Assembly (NCBI GenBank): GCA_907163375.1
Contig: CAJQUW010014290.1
Coordinates: 248,001 to 312,000, forward strand
DNA from: Prostheceraeus crozeri
Lineage: Eukaryota; Platyhelminthes; Polycladida; Euryleptidae
Direction of reading: 5' to 3'
DNA length: 64,000 bases
Positions within the stretch are counted from its first letter, which is position 1. Every line of letters starts with the position of its first letter. The position numbers and the translations under genes were made by a program. This document shows positions 11,473 to 23,374 of this stretch, piece by piece. A model generated the notes under the pieces. The model was given only the letters and a program-made list of their open reading frames with translations, ran no database searches and was not told where the DNA came from.

Positions 11473-12750
11473 ATCCTGAATCCATTGATCCGTGGTGTTA
11501 TAGGCCTAAATCCTGAACTCCCGGGATTCATTTAGTTGCTACTTTACTGGCAGTATAGTTATTTATGTATGTGCTGGCAATTTACTAGCTATTGACTTCT
11601 TTGCAAATGGAAACTGAAAAGATTTGGAATAATAATCGATATTATTCTAAATACTGCTAATTCAATGTTGGAGGCTTACAATACAATTGTGTCGGCATAC
11701 CCTTACTGAATGTGAACTGACTTTATTGGAGAAATACTCCTGTAATTTCATTAATGGCGCACTTGCTCATGAAATTACAGGAGATTTCAGGGTTTATTGT
11801 GGAAAATGCTCCTGTAATCCCGTTATATGAGGAAAAGCTCATGAAATTAAGTGAGATTTTTCCATGAGGGTAGGCCTACATGGCATATGTTTGATTATAT
11901 ATATTTGCTCTTTGCATGTATTCTGGTCAATTAGTTCCAGTGACTAAACATCAAGAATTGCAGAATTATTTCTTCTAAACATTATTACATTTTCCTACTT
12001 CGATTCTTTCCGACCTTAGATCAGTTTAAAAAGACATCGGCAAGTCTGTTAATTGCAAGCCACGATATATGCAGAGTCATTTTGCTAGCTTTTACGTGGA
12101 ATTCGCATATTGGCCAACATTTAGCTTAATTTCCAATAATTATTTCTTTTTCCAAATTTTCGAGAAAGATCACAACCAAACACTCCTTCTGTTCTACTAT
12201 ACTTTCAATCTCTTATGTTCTAGGCGGTGGATTAACTAAAAGTTCCAGACATATATCTGGCTTTTTCAAATAGGCCTACTCTGCTAAATGTTGGTCAATT
12301 ATTTCCTCTAGACTTAACAGAAGTAATGATGTATTGCTGCAGAAGTGTGTATATGGCTTGGAAAGATGAGCTTAGTTATTTCGGTTATTGGTGGGAATGC
12401 AATTCAACATTCTCCAATAGCCAAAAATGATTTAAATTGCAGTATAATATGCAGTATGAATGGTCATGTAGTAAAAAAAGTTATGTCTGTCATGTAGGCT
12501 CACTATACGACCAAGACGACTCACACTCTGCTCAAATCATCTACGCTAATTTGTCACTGACAGCTAGATAAAATGAAATAGAAATTGTACATAGAGAGGA
12601 GCAACCAGCAAAACTTTTCATGTCCATGTAAATATAGGCTTACTCTAGGGCGATTTGTTTCTAAATCCCGGGATCAGGTCAAAACTTTGGGATCCCGAAA
12701 TTCATGGATTGAGCGCATCAATTTGAAAAGCAACCGAGAGTGCAATCCCT
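11473..12750. repeat. Probable nested MITE with CCCGGGAT-type subterminal repeats
   Basis: TGCAATCCTGAATCC, then CTGAACTCCCGGGATTCAT at 11.5 kb is mirrored at 12.65-12.75 kb by ATCCCGGGATCAGG and GGATCCCGAAATTCATGGAT, then GAGTGCAATCC, in inverted orientation. Boundaries and target duplication are not clear; no coding region inside. Confidence 0.4.
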
Positions 12751-13640
12751 AATAATGATCAATCGCGCATGAATACTGCACACAACACAGTATTCAAGAA
12801 TACATTGAAGTCGCCTTGATGACAACTACATCATTTTATCGCGATGTCGCTTGCCTTCAAGATGTTCAGATGTCTAAAATATCGGCTAGAAAAAAAAATT
12901 ATGCGAGAAATTCTGTTAAGAAATTCGATTCAGAGAGCACAATAATTACATAATTTCCTTTAACTTTCTCCGAAAAAAACATATCGATCTAGACGCCAAA
13001 GGCCTCATAAGAACATAGCAAGGATGCAAAATGCCTCATGTGCAGATGGGTCCTCCAAAATTGTAGGATAATCTACAATAAAACACAATTCTGCAGCAAT
13101 TTTTGATGACCATATTGAATGATAAAACTTGGCTGTTTCTGTTTTTTCAATGTTGTGTATCACTTAAAAATAATAGAAATAAACGTTATTATTACGTTAT
13201 ATATACGTTATAAATAAACGTTGATTATCTGTTTTCAATTTGCTTGTATTTGATTGACTTTGAAAATGTGTTTAAAATTATCATAAATTAGAAAGTGGGC
13301 TTGCAACTCATTAGACTAGTAAATAAGCCATTAAGCGGTATTACTGCTCATCGACCAAAACTTGTTATCAAAGTGCGAATAGTTGCATTATATAGTATTG
13401 TATTGTAATAGGTAGTTCTTGCATGCACCAGTAGGCCTATCATTCATGTATTTCAATGTTATGTGGAAATTCAATATTGTCTAATGGTATAAGTTGACCA
13501 AATAATGTCTAACGATCAAAGCCTTAAACAACCGGTGCAGAGACGCCAGCCCCTATCCCATTTTTATTAAGCCGGCCTCCACCGTCACGTTTTGAATAGG
13601 CCGGCCCGGCCCCGGCCGGCTCCTACCCTGCTGTGCATCA

Positions 13641-13831
13641 CAGTGTAAATCGCTGGATATCTAAATTTCAAACTAATTGATATCAAATTCACATAAACAT
13701 GCAATTTGAAACTAGCAATTGATGCGAGATTCTCGCATATTGGCAGAGATTTTGGTATGCTTTACATGCGAATATTGACTTCATTTCGTATATATTCGCA
13801 TGTGTTTGGTAGTGAGCGGTTTTCATTGCAC
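13641..13831. repeat. CACTGTAAATCGCT-family MITE, short copy (191 bp)
   Basis: Starts CAGTGTAAATCGCTGGATA and ends GAGCGGTTTTCATTGCAC, with the interior GATGCGAGATTCTCGCAT matching the first 160 bp of the long copies at 1150 and 34948. It lies 10 bp beyond the right end of the large hAT-like element. Confidence 0.65.
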
Positions 13832-15040
13832 TTTTGTAGTGGATAACCACGCAGCAAGTTCAATGAGTTCGTCATTTGATAAATGAATGTCAGTTTACAG
13901 CAATTCTCTGCAATTTTTATTCTCAGGTTTCTACTTCAATTGCTATACATTTGATTTATGAACGGATAGCTGTTTCATACAATTAGATAAAAACAATTAA
14001 AATATCTTTCTGTGACCTTTGATATATTACATTTCAACCACTGACATTTGAATATGGAGATCTTCTGTCAAATTCCTTCTCAATCATACAGCAAAAATAC
14101 CAATGGCCATAATCATTCCCTCAGGTGTTCACTTAGGTCAATTATGGGAAGTGGAAGGCTTTTACCACGATAGGTGACACTTTTGACCGTGTACATGTCA
14201 TTGGGAAAATATCTGAAGCTTGTTCAAATTACTTTAAAATTGATGAAATGTCATAAATCAAACCAAAACACAGAATTTTAAAATACTACTAATATTTCCA
14301 TGAATTAGTCAGTTTGTTGCCTACTACGAACAGGCAATATGAAACTCTACCTTGTTTCAATATTTTCTATTGAGTTAATTGTTATCATGCACAAGCATGC
14401 TTTATAGCAATGACGATCTGATCGAGCAAGCTTAGCATGCACTTCATACACAAAACATGCGTTGAAAAGTAGAGCAGTTACGGTAGCAAATATATTGCTA
14501 GCCAAAAGTTATTGGACTTTTTCAAATGTACATATTATAAGACTCGTGAAAATCTCATCGGCTATATTCTTTTTTTTAATTTCATTTTGGAGGCAAGAGT
14601 AGCTTGTGTTTTTGTAGACTAGATGTAAATCTAACTAACCGTTGCGCTTATGAATTTGGAAAAGAACGGTTTGCAACATACTGAAATTAAGAATAATATT
14701 AAAGAATAATTTCAAGCTATCAGCTTTGGCATGCATGACAAATCGAATTTTAGCAAAATTTGCCCACCACGAGGCTAATGTAAAGGTAATTTCACACTCT
14801 TGCCTGCTACATTAGCTTTCAATGGTCAATAGAAATCTTGCACCGCCGAATATACATTGCAATTCAAGATAATGGGAGTCCTCGTATTTTAATGGCGCTA
14901 TGAGAACCAGAACCTATCCTTATTCGATATCTCAAATTGCACCAGAAAAGTCTAAGATTTTGAAGTGTGCAAGAAACACTTTTCCCAAAGATGATTCATG
15001 TCATATAAGAAATTTTTAGCATTTCCATCGAAGTGTTTAC
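13832..15040. other. Intron 1, no feature recognised
   Basis: AT-rich sequence with no paired repeat ends and no domain-bearing frame that I can see. Confidence 0.45.
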
Positions 15041-15246
15041 AAGGGGTGTACCGATTAATCGGCCGATTATTGACACAGCAGAGTGATAATCGGTAATCGG
15101 CCGATTATTTGCCGATTAGTGGACTTAGAAGATTTTTGCTGATTTTCATTTCAAGTCATTTCGAGTCATTTTAAGATTTCATGATTTTCAAATTTGGTAG
15201 CTGATCGATAGACAAGATTTCAATTTTTTAGATAAACTTCACTTTA

Positions 15247-16613
15247 AAGGGTGTTCACGTTGATCCCACCGATTTTTCTAAGAAACATAAAGCCCTTTAA
15301 ACCTGAATTTTAATGATGAAATGTATATTAGCTATCGTATAAACCAAACTGTATTTGAAATGTAATAGAAAAGTATCATAGCAGCTGTTCGAAGTGTCCA
15401 CCTTTGTTTGCAACACACAAACTGCAACGTTTGAGAAACGAATGGTAAGCCTTTTCGATGACTTCAATGGGATGTTCCACAACAAGTTCTTCAAGCGGAT
15501 TCGCAACTCAGAAAGAGTGCGAGGACGCGGTGATGAATATAGTTTGTCTCGAATAGCTCCTCACAGACAAAAGTCATTGACGGATAGGTCTGGAGACCTT
15601 GGGGCCATTGAATACTTCCTCCTCGTCCTATCCATCTTCCCGGCAATTTTTCATTCAAGAGGTCGCGAACAATCGCAGAGTAATGCGCTGGTACACCATC
15701 TTGTTGAAATAGAAGATGTCTGCATCTTTGTTGTTGAAGAAGTGGCAATGCGTGCGTGGTCAGCACATCTTTGTGAAGTTCGCCATTCATTGTTGTCGTG
15801 GCAATATAAAAAACGATGCCGAACTTGGGAGATATCATTGACCAGCAAAGGAATATGGATGATCGCATGGTTGTCACAGATATGGCCTTGGGATTATCGT
15901 GAGAGTATACGAAGCTGTTGTGACGATTCACAAAGCCGTTCATGTGGAAGGTGGCTTCGTCACTAAAGCAAATTCTCTGCACAAAATGGGGATCTTGCTG
16001 TTGACGTTCAAGAACCGTCCGACAAAATTCGTCTCTTAGGCCTATCGTCCACTTGGAGTTCTTGAACTGTAGTAAACTTCCATGATCGACGTCCGTCGTC
16101 CTTCAAAATGTTGTTGACATTTCCTAAAGATACACCACATTCTAGAGATCCCTGGCGCTGTGAGGCACATGGTTCGTTCTCGAATAACTCCAATACTTTG
16201 TTCTTCTTTTCTTCAGAAAATCGCCGGCTCGATTGATCACCAGCATGAGATCATGGAAGAACGGACAACGTTTCCATAAATCGTAGTTTCCAGTCATTCA
16301 AGGTCCTAGCAGGCGGTGGTGCTTTATCGAATTTCACAATAAATAAACGACGAGACTCTTCACAATTAAATGCAACAGAAAAGGAAACTACAGTAGTCAT
16401 TTCAGCAGTTACTAAGTCTTTGTACTCCATGATCTTTCAAGAATCAAGCGCGTGACAAACTGAAGTAACATTTCGGGAGCAGATGTCTCTGATCAATAAT
16501 ACAAAACTTTGAATCTTCCTGACCTCATTTCACATATAAATCGGCTCACAGAATCGACAGATTGCTTGAAAATATTCCATCAGAAAATCGGCGGGATTAA
16601 CGTGACCACCCTG
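15247..16613 (-). mobile_element. Mariner-type element nested in hAT-like MITE (1367 bp)
   Basis: Inverted repeats of about 30 bp (left AAGGGTGTTCACGTTGATCC, right reversed CAGGGTGGTCACGTTAATCC) abut TA at 15245-15246 and 16614-16615. It carries a broken transposase on the minus strand. It must have inserted after the enclosing element was already in place. Confidence 0.85.
15491..16430 (-). pseudogene. DD41D mariner-type transposase, frameshifted
   Basis: Reading begins at an ATG at 16430 (MEYKDLVTAEMTT). An early stop follows about 60 codons in; the frame then gives the HTH region ELFENEPCASQRQ...VSLGNVNNILKDDG (16008-16193), and after a shift a catalytic core (15491-15982). The first acid is in ICFSDEATFHM, the second in FQQDGVPAHY, and the third acid lies in SPDLSVND, read in a different frame from the preceding WPQ. 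Spacing again gives 41 residues between the second and third acids. Compared with the transposase at 4766-5755 this one kept the Asp in QQD but lost its reading frame; it is a different, older lineage with unrelated terminal repeats. Confidence 0.85.
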
Positions 16614-17226
16614 TATATGCACATTGTGCATTGAACTATTAATCTAGATTCAAATGACTTATTTCTATCATTCCAATGACGGAAAATAACCGAATTCTTC
16701 CATAGACTGGATTTTATGATGATTATGAATGTTGGTAAGAAAGTTATTTTCGCATATTATCATGTATAAGCACGTATACTAAGTACTGTTTCGCCGAGCA
16801 TTGGTCCGGGTAGGTCAGCCAATTCTTTGAAGGCCCGAATTCTTTGATCCCGTTGCAGATTTAAGTTTTAGGCCCATGTCCGTCTGATTTGAAATTAGCA
16901 GCCATTTAAATATATTCCAAGTTTTGATTGAACAATCAATTATTAAATTTCACATTATCAAGATTTCTCAAATGTCTTCTTGTTCAGAACAAAGGCATGT
17001 GAGCATTCAAAAAATAATGTAGGTAGCCACCAACTAAATGCAATTTTTGATGCCTTCTGCAAGTGAGCATGTATGTGAACATGGAACTAACTCCGTACTT
17101 TTAGTGCATGGAAAACGTCGATCATAGATGAATTTTAAAATAAATAATCGGCCCGATTAATCGGCTGCTTTACACCGATCAATCGGTAAACGGCCGATTA
17201 TCAAAATCACTAATCGGTACACCCGA

Positions 17227-18119
17227 GTGATTACATGAGCGCATACGTGCCCTTGACAAGAAGAATTGAATTTTTGATGTCTTCATGAGTCGATGTCATG
17301 TCCTTGAATAGTGTAGCTTTATTGACGATTCAGCTGGGCATGGAAATTTCAGGAGTCATGGCGGCAGAAGTCGATGCTTTCGAATGGACAGACGATATGA
17401 ATGTCCTCAATGAAGCAGTTGATTGGACTTCACTTTCAGTTATCCAACTTTCTATTCATCTGCGGACTTTGAGCAAGCTTGATTTGGCACATTAAAGGTT
17501 AAATGTGGTTAACGCATGAATAATTTACTATTGAACCTGCTACGCGATTGTTATGAACTTTAAAGCGAGCTCTTCTAGAACCTTTTCATGTTCTGAAATA
17601 ACTCAATTAGCTAGCGGTATGGGAGAAAGCGACTCCATAAAATGTCCTTTCCTCTAAATTGAACTGACAAGCAGAAAGTATCAATATCGAAAGATTAACA
17701 GGCATGCTGATGATTTCACGCGTTGCCGATAAATATTCGATAAAAGCTTCGTTTTATTGGAATGTAATGTTTGTTGAAATCGTCTGTCTTGTTTTATCAG
17801 CAACCGTCCTATTAATAAAACCTTCTGTGGTAATTTGAAAATTTGATAGTCATGAAATGTGTGAGAACCTAATTTTACAGATTTTCAAGATTAAATTATA
17901 GTATTAATTTCTGTATATCATATGCCGACCACAAGTCCAACTTCATTTGTTATGTATCATAGTTATATAAAATTGCACATGTGTGGAATATTTTTTTATG
18001 ATTGCCAATGCAAAATTCGCTAGCCATGTCTAGTGTTACAATCAGTCAAATATTCTTAGATAAAGCGATTTATCATTGTACCCTAAAGTTCTGTTTAGGG
18101 AAGTATTTTTGTTATTGAT
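17227..18119. other. Intron 1, no feature recognised
   Basis: No paired repeat ends or domain-bearing frame seen. A 65-codon frame at 17298-17495 has no recognisable motif. Confidence 0.45.
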
Positions 18120-19200
18120 TTTAATTGCTTCTAAACTGATTTAAAACTGATGATGTCTATTTCCTTGTTACATACATGTAAATTACATTCGTTCAGATGT
18201 ATACTTTTGGCTGAATTTCCTCTTTTATATTCACCTATTTTATGGTGAAATTGCCTCTTAGTTTCGCCCAGATACTGAGCATCAGGATCAACCGGACAAG
18301 TAAAACAAAACACCAGGCAGGATCTCAGCAACTTTTATATGTTATCCTTAAGATTAAAGTGAAACTTTTTAGTGCAAAACACAAATTTCACATTTAAATC
18401 TAACTTTTTAAATAACTCTTTAACTTTCTTCTATATTTCATTGAAGCCTCACCTAAATAAAATATCATTCTTTAGCAATTGATTTCGTCTTGATTTGCTT
18501 CACGTTCAAGTGCCACGTTTTTTATTGCCAACAAGTGCATTAATTATCTGTCAATAAACTCTACAGGATAAGCATTACTTTTCAACATTGAAATTATTTT
18601 TTAACCTCTTTATGGAATTACCTCCAATCAGAACATACTAGCTCTTGTAACATTCCTAAGACTTCCATATGCTGGGACACCAATCAGCAAAGTTTGGAAA
18701 AATACCAGTATAAATGTCTTTTCGAAAGATCCGCGCAGTTGCTATGTCTGTTACGTTTATTTTAACATCCAGGAACGCAATCGCACTTTCTTCTACTTAA
18801 AATGTTTTATTTCGATGTTGTTTATTAAGTAGATCATGAAACTGATCTCTCTTCGTGCAGCCATAAAAAACGGTTGGTATATCGTCAACAAACCTCCTGT
18901 AAGAGATCGGAGAAAACGATTCATTAATCCACTTTTGTTCTAATTCAGACAGGAATAAATTCGCAAACGTAGGCCGTAATGAAGAGCCTATGCTGACACA
19001 ATCAACACTTGTTTGTAGATTTTATTATTGAATGACCAGCTCCCATTCACCACAATTTTTAAGAACTGTTTGAGGATTTCTTCATTACATGTAAATACGG
19101 ATGTTTCTTTGTTGTTATTATTGTAAACCAAATTTGCGTCTAATTGCAAATTACTGCTATTCTAGTGCAGTTGTGCATATTGCATTTTTGTGTTTTCTAC
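18120..19200 (-). pseudogene. Canonical-order Penelope-like element remnant (RT then GIY-YIG)
   Basis: On the minus strand the RT comes first: GSSLRPTFANLFLSELEQ (the PLE motif around the B region) near 18.95 kb, then YRRFVDDIPTVFYG near 18.88 kb, with the FVDD box of motif C. Downstream, at about 18.15-18.33 kb, CLVFCFTCPVDPDAQYLGET followed by KRQFHHKIGEYKRGN is a GIY-YIG endonuclease N-terminal half (the QYLG strand standing for YIG). This is the usual PLE domain order, opposite to the element at 42.3-46.3 kb. The reading is broken in several places and no terminal repeats were found, so it is an old, probably 5'-truncated copy. Confidence 0.75.
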
Positions 19201-20274
19201 ATCATCAAGGTACCTACTGCCATGCTTGGAATTTCTGAGACATTTAATTAGGGCACAATGTAAAAAATGAATATACGAGAGTGAGTCAATTTCGTATACT
19301 CAAAGGAAGTGCAAATTGAATTTTTGAAGAAAATTCGAAGGGTGTTTACCGAATGCTGTGCGTATTTTTACCGATTGCCCGTGGTTCTGGTCCTCTGATG
19401 TTATTCAGCTTCGGCAATCAATACTTCGGATCGCGATCCTAATTCTTGAAAACTCAAAGTTTGATTGAAACGGACGATATGATTAATTGGAATATTTGAA
19501 AATTGCCTTTTGATTATTTTAAAATTTTAGTTGGAACTAATTGGAACATCAGAACATGGCCTGAGTCCATGTTCTTCACAAATTGGATGATATCCTCAGG
19601 AGGTACATTTTAAAATCTTTCTTATGGGTGTCATTCCATTTGTTTCTGGTTGCACTTTACGCCTTGATCATATTCCGCCTTGATAAAGGGCATTGTGTCC
19701 CAACATCTCTACGAATCTAACTTCCTCTCCATTTTGCAATACACAATGCGTCTGCGATCTTTGATTTTCTAGTACAAAACCGAATGTGATTATGTAGCAG
19801 AGAACAATTTTTCAGAAAATACTCAGAAGAAAGAAATAACCATAGCGAGATAAATGCTTCTGGATATTCAGTTCTTCGTCTTATATAGTTATAAAAACCT
19901 TGACAAATTATACTTAAATAATATATTTCCCAAATAAGATTGTGATTAATATCTTATTGAAGGCACCGAGTTATCAGCATTGACCTGATCTAATAAAGTT
20001 GAGCTTCCATAAGCCACAAACTATAAACCATCACGCATTTTGTGTCTTTCGGCAGTTGCCGTATATGTATGTTTATTTTTCATGGCAGATGGCATGCAAT
20101 TATGTCCTTGCTCCTTACTGTGATAAAGCGTGTCAGCCTCTATGTTTACGATCTGACAGTGGTTCGAAAATTTCACCGACAACATAAATCTACATGCTTT
20201 TATCTGTCACTATATTGACTACATTTTATGATTGCCCTGCCTTACAAAACCGTGTCAACAGAGTCAGTTCGATA
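19201..20274. other. Intron 1, no feature recognised
   Basis: No bounded repeat or coding segment that I can support. Confidence 0.45.
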
Positions 20275-20595
20275 TAGTCTGTCCCACATTATTAGTCACC
20301 CCCTATTTTTTCATGCATTTGTCTATGAATGAAGAATAATTTTTATTTTCAAGTTATATAATGATATGATATCTATTATATGATATTAAGCCTCTCTATG
20401 ATGATATTTATTATTCATAAACAACAAAAAGCAGTAAGTTTCCATCAAATATGTACTTGTAATAGGACATACATGTAATTGCATGTAAATTGTAAAATTA
20501 TCGGAAAAACATGAGAAAAATCAGGATTTTGTATGTCCACCTTTCTCTCGAATGAGAGCAGCAATTCTATCAGGCATGGAATCGACGAGACGCTG
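20275..20595 (+). repeat. Left 321-bp terminal inverted repeat, carries antisense copy of transposase 3' end
   Basis: Reverse-complement match to 23375-23695. The inner 75 bp correspond to the last 24 codons and stop of the transposase, here in antisense. Similarity ends sharply at ...GACGCTG. Confidence 0.9.
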
Positions 20596-21222
20596 TCCTC
20601 AAATTCATAGGTCCCTATTACATACAGTACAAGATACATGTAATGATAAGTAGCAAGCGCAATTGTCCCGAAAGTCTCTGCATTGCATACATCAGTTTGT
20701 CGATTGTCTCATGCGCATGTCGGTCACGTGAGATGAATCATTCGGGAAGCGTACATTGTAATTGTTGTATCCAATCAGCAATCTTTTAGTCAGAAAACAA
20801 TCGTTGAACGCCATCAATTGAAACGATGAATGCCACTTCCACTCTGAGGCTCCTTAGTCATGGGACGTCGCCCTGATATTCACGCTGAGGTCAAAAATCA
20901 AATATTGATTGCGCTTGCAACAAGAAGCACCATTCCTGCAACAGCCAAGCGTTTCAAGGTATCGGAAAGAACAGTACAACGAATCAAGAAGAGAGGTATT
21001 CCAAATCACAGAATTGGTAAATGTGGTCCGAAGAGACATACCTCAAAAGTAACATACCGATTAATACACTTAGCACAATTGAAAACGCACCACCTGTCAA
21101 ATCCGTCAAATTGATCGCTATACACGATTGATAAAAAATGGAGGAAGCACTCTAACCGACATAGATATCTGTGCTACGGCCCGACGGCGGTCAGGGGTCT
21201 AATGACATGATTGACAGCTAAT

Positions 21223-21341
21223 GTAAATGAATAGGACAAACTTTTAGTGATTAAGAAAAGAAATTATTAAACATAACATGTAAATGAAAAGGACAAACTT
21301 TTAGTGATTAAGAAAGGTAATTATTAAACATAACATCTATA
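21223..21341. repeat. Two tandem copies of about 60 bp in the inner Tc1
   Basis: The unit ATGTAAATGAAWAGGACAAA followed by CTTTTAGTGATTAAGAAA is present twice in tandem within the noncoding end of the inner Tc1, next to the transposase stop. Confidence 0.7.
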
Positions 21342-21351
21342 CTTGTACAAG

Positions 21352-22416
21352 TTAATAGCGGTTATAACCTCCGCGAGCAGTCAATAAGGCACTGATTCGT
21401 CGCGGCATTCTGAGGACGAGCCGTCTCAGAAAATTTTGAGGAATTTGTTGCCAAACTGCAACCACTGTCTCTTGTAATTCACGCAGTGTTTGCGGAGGCG
21501 GGTCCCGCTGCTGAACTTGGCGCTTCAGATAATCCCACACGTGCTCGATCGGGTTCATGTCCGGCGACCTTGATGGCCAGCGAAGAGTCCGTATCCCTAA
21601 GTTTTCCTTCAGCTGCGTCACATTGTATGCACGATGCGAAGGTGCGTTATCATCTTGCAGGATCCAGTTGGCCACGTCTCCGAATATTCGAGTCGCAAAT
21701 GGCAGAAGATGCGTTTGCAGCAGTTCAGCATAACGCTCACAAGTCACGTTCGTGTTGAGCACTACCAGCTCGGTCTTGCCTGTCAGGGTAATGCCTGCCC
21801 ACACGTGAACGGATGGCCCCTGTTGCTGATGAGTAGGCTGGACGTGTTGCTGCAGCATCTCTTGGCGTGGCACACGCCAAACACGAATGCGGCCATCATT
21901 GCGGAACAGACGAAACCGACTTTCGTCAGTGAAGATGATACGTCTCCATTGCGGTAGTCTCCAGTGAACTCGTTGCATCGCCCACCGCTCTCTTCGTGCC
22001 ACATGCGCAGGTGTTAATCTGGGGCATTTGCGCATCTTCCTTGAGCGAAGTCCTTGCTCTCGAAGCCGATTTCTTATGGTGCCCGAGCTCAGGATGTTGC
22101 CTCTGCGACTTCTTTCGCTCCACATCAGTCGTAGCAGAGTTGCGGGGAGTGTGGGATTGCCTCGCACCATTCTGAGCAATCGCCGGTCAGCTCTGGCAGT
22201 TGTGTGACGAATTGCACCAACGCCAGCATGTGCCACGGTACCATTTGCTATCGCTTTCTTGAGAAGTCGGGCAATCGTCGTATGCGAACGACCGAAATGG
22301 CGTCCGACTGCCCGAAGGGACATTCCAGCGTCAAGCATGCCAACAGCACGCCATCTTTCGGCATCAGACATTTGACGCACCATCTTAAGATTTTTCACAA
22401 AACCGTTATTTCCCAT
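21352..22416 (-). CDS. Intact Tc1-family DD34E transposase (354 aa)
   Basis: Uninterrupted frame from ATG to stop, full length for the family. Residues about 13-60 form the first HTH (RQMSDAERWRAVGMLDAGMS then LRAVGRHFGRSHTTIARLLK). Residues about 70-130 form the second (LPATLLRLMWSERSRRGNIL then SSGTIRNRLREQGLRSRK). The catalytic triad is complete: D164 in IIFTDESRF, D256 in LQDDNAPSHRA, and E291 in SPDMNPIEHVWDYLKR, with 34 residues between the last two. The C-terminal RMPRRISALLTARGGYNRY is typical of Tc1-like transposases. GC-rich codons contrast with the AT-rich surroundings and with the older Tc1 it sits in, consistent with recent arrival, possibly by horizontal transfer. All visible requirements for activity are present; expression is not shown by the sequence. 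Confidence 0.95.
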   Translation of the reverse strand: MGNNGFVKNLKMVRQMSDAERWRAVGMLDAGMSLRAVGRHFGRSHTTIARLLKKAIANGTVAHAGVGAIRHTTARADRRLLRMVRGNPTLPATLLRLMWSERSRRGNILSSGTIRNRLREQGLRSRKMRKCPRLTPAHVARRERWAMQRVHWRLPQWRRIIFTDESRFRLFRNDGRIRVWRVPRQEMLQQHVQPTHQQQGPSVHVWAGITLTGKTELVVLNTNVTCERYAELLQTHLLPFATRIFGDVANWILQDDNAPSHRAYNVTQLKENLGIRTLRWPSRSPDMNPIEHVWDYLKRQVQQRDPPPQTLRELQETVVAVWQQIPQNFLRRLVLRMPRRISALLTARGGYNRY

Positions 22417-23374
22417 AATAAGTCGTTAATTTTATACTTCATGATCGAAGTTCAATTTGAACACATGCTTGCTAAGTAATTCGGTAATAGTAATGCTTGC
22501 TTCAGTAATTCAGTCTGAACAATTACGCAATCCCACCACCAGACCGCCGTCGTGCAGATATCTATGTCAATTAGCGTGCGTCCTTCATTCTATATTCAAT
22601 CGAAGCGATTTACTTCGAATTAGCTGGATTTGACAGGTGGTGCGTTTTCAATTTTGCTAAGTGTATGTCGACGTGTGGCAGCCAATCCAAATCTCACAGT
22701 GAGATAGCAATGTGGACAACTGGCTGAAGATGGCATCACAGTTTCAAAATCCACTATTCATCGCCGGTTGAAGGAGAAAAGATTCTGTAGTGTTGTGCCA
22801 GCCAGGAAACCACGTTTGACAGCTAAAATGCGCATTAAACGACTACATTGGGCAAAGAACTACGAACATTGGACACTGGAAAACTGGAGGCGTGTCTGCT
22901 TTTCAGATGAATCGACTTTCGAATGCCGAGATGCCGGTGGACTACGGGTTTGGCAACAACCTGGGACTCCAAAGCCAACAAAGCCTACAGTGAAATTTCC
23001 AATGAAGGTTATGGTGTGGTCTGTCATGTCTTACCATGGAATTGGTCGATTGCATCTCGTTGAAGAAACGATGAACAGTATTAAATACAAGCATGTTATC
23101 GAGACTAGGCTGATCCCCTAAGCAACGGATTGGTTTGGCGACAACCATAACTGGATTTTTATGCAAGACGGGGCACTATGCCACACACTGTCTCCAGGCC
23201 AATAATGTCACTGTACTTAATTGGCCTGGGAACAGCCCAGACATGAATCCTATAGAAATGCTTTGGGGTACTGTGAAGAAAAGGCTCCAGCACCAAACCC
23301 TGAAGACAAAATCGGAACTAATTGCAGCATTGATCAAGGCGTGGCACCGAGACCCTACTATCATCAGGACATGT

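Larger units (their letters stand above)
10178..13630. mobile_element. Large hAT-like element with CGGCCGG-rich ends (3453 bp)
   Basis: Left end CAGGGTTGGAACCGGC, right end (reversed) CAGGGTAGGAGCCGGCC; both continue into GC-rich palindromic CCGGCCGGCC tracts that stand out against AT-rich surroundings. Flanks CTGTTCAC and CTGTGCAT agree at 6 of 8. The CAGGG start and 8-bp duplication fit hAT. No intact transposase was found; the interior holds a LINE-like scrap near 10.8 kb and a nested inverted-repeat pair near 11.5 and 12.7 kb, so it is old and has taken insertions. Confidence 0.68.
15041..17226. mobile_element. hAT-like element with ATCGGCCGAT palindromes, split by a mariner
   Basis: Left end AAGGGGTGTACCGATTAATC, right end (reversed) TCGGGTGTACCGATTAGTG, with flanks GTGTTTAC and GTGATTAC agreeing at 7 of 8. 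Several copies of the palindrome ATCGGCCGAT occur in both terminal regions (15058-15120 and 17145-17205). A 1367-bp mariner occupies 15247-16613, so the host element is about 820 bp without it and has no transposase. Duplication length and ends suggest hAT. Confidence 0.75.
21067..22663 (-). mobile_element. Inner Tc1 element, apparently complete (1597 bp)
   Basis: Ends CACTTAGCACAATTGAAAAC (left) and CACTTAGCAAAATTGAAAAC (right, reversed); the inverted repeat extends about 37 bp to CACCTGTCAAATCC, and a second matched block (GACATAGATATCTG) lies further in. TA flanks at 21065-21066 and 22664-22665. The interior is clearly GC-richer than the window and contains one intact transposase. Confidence 0.92.

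Noticed and set aside
15394-15966. 190-codon plus-strand frame
   Set aside because: It is the antisense of the mariner transposase core on the minus strand, which carries the recognisable motifs.
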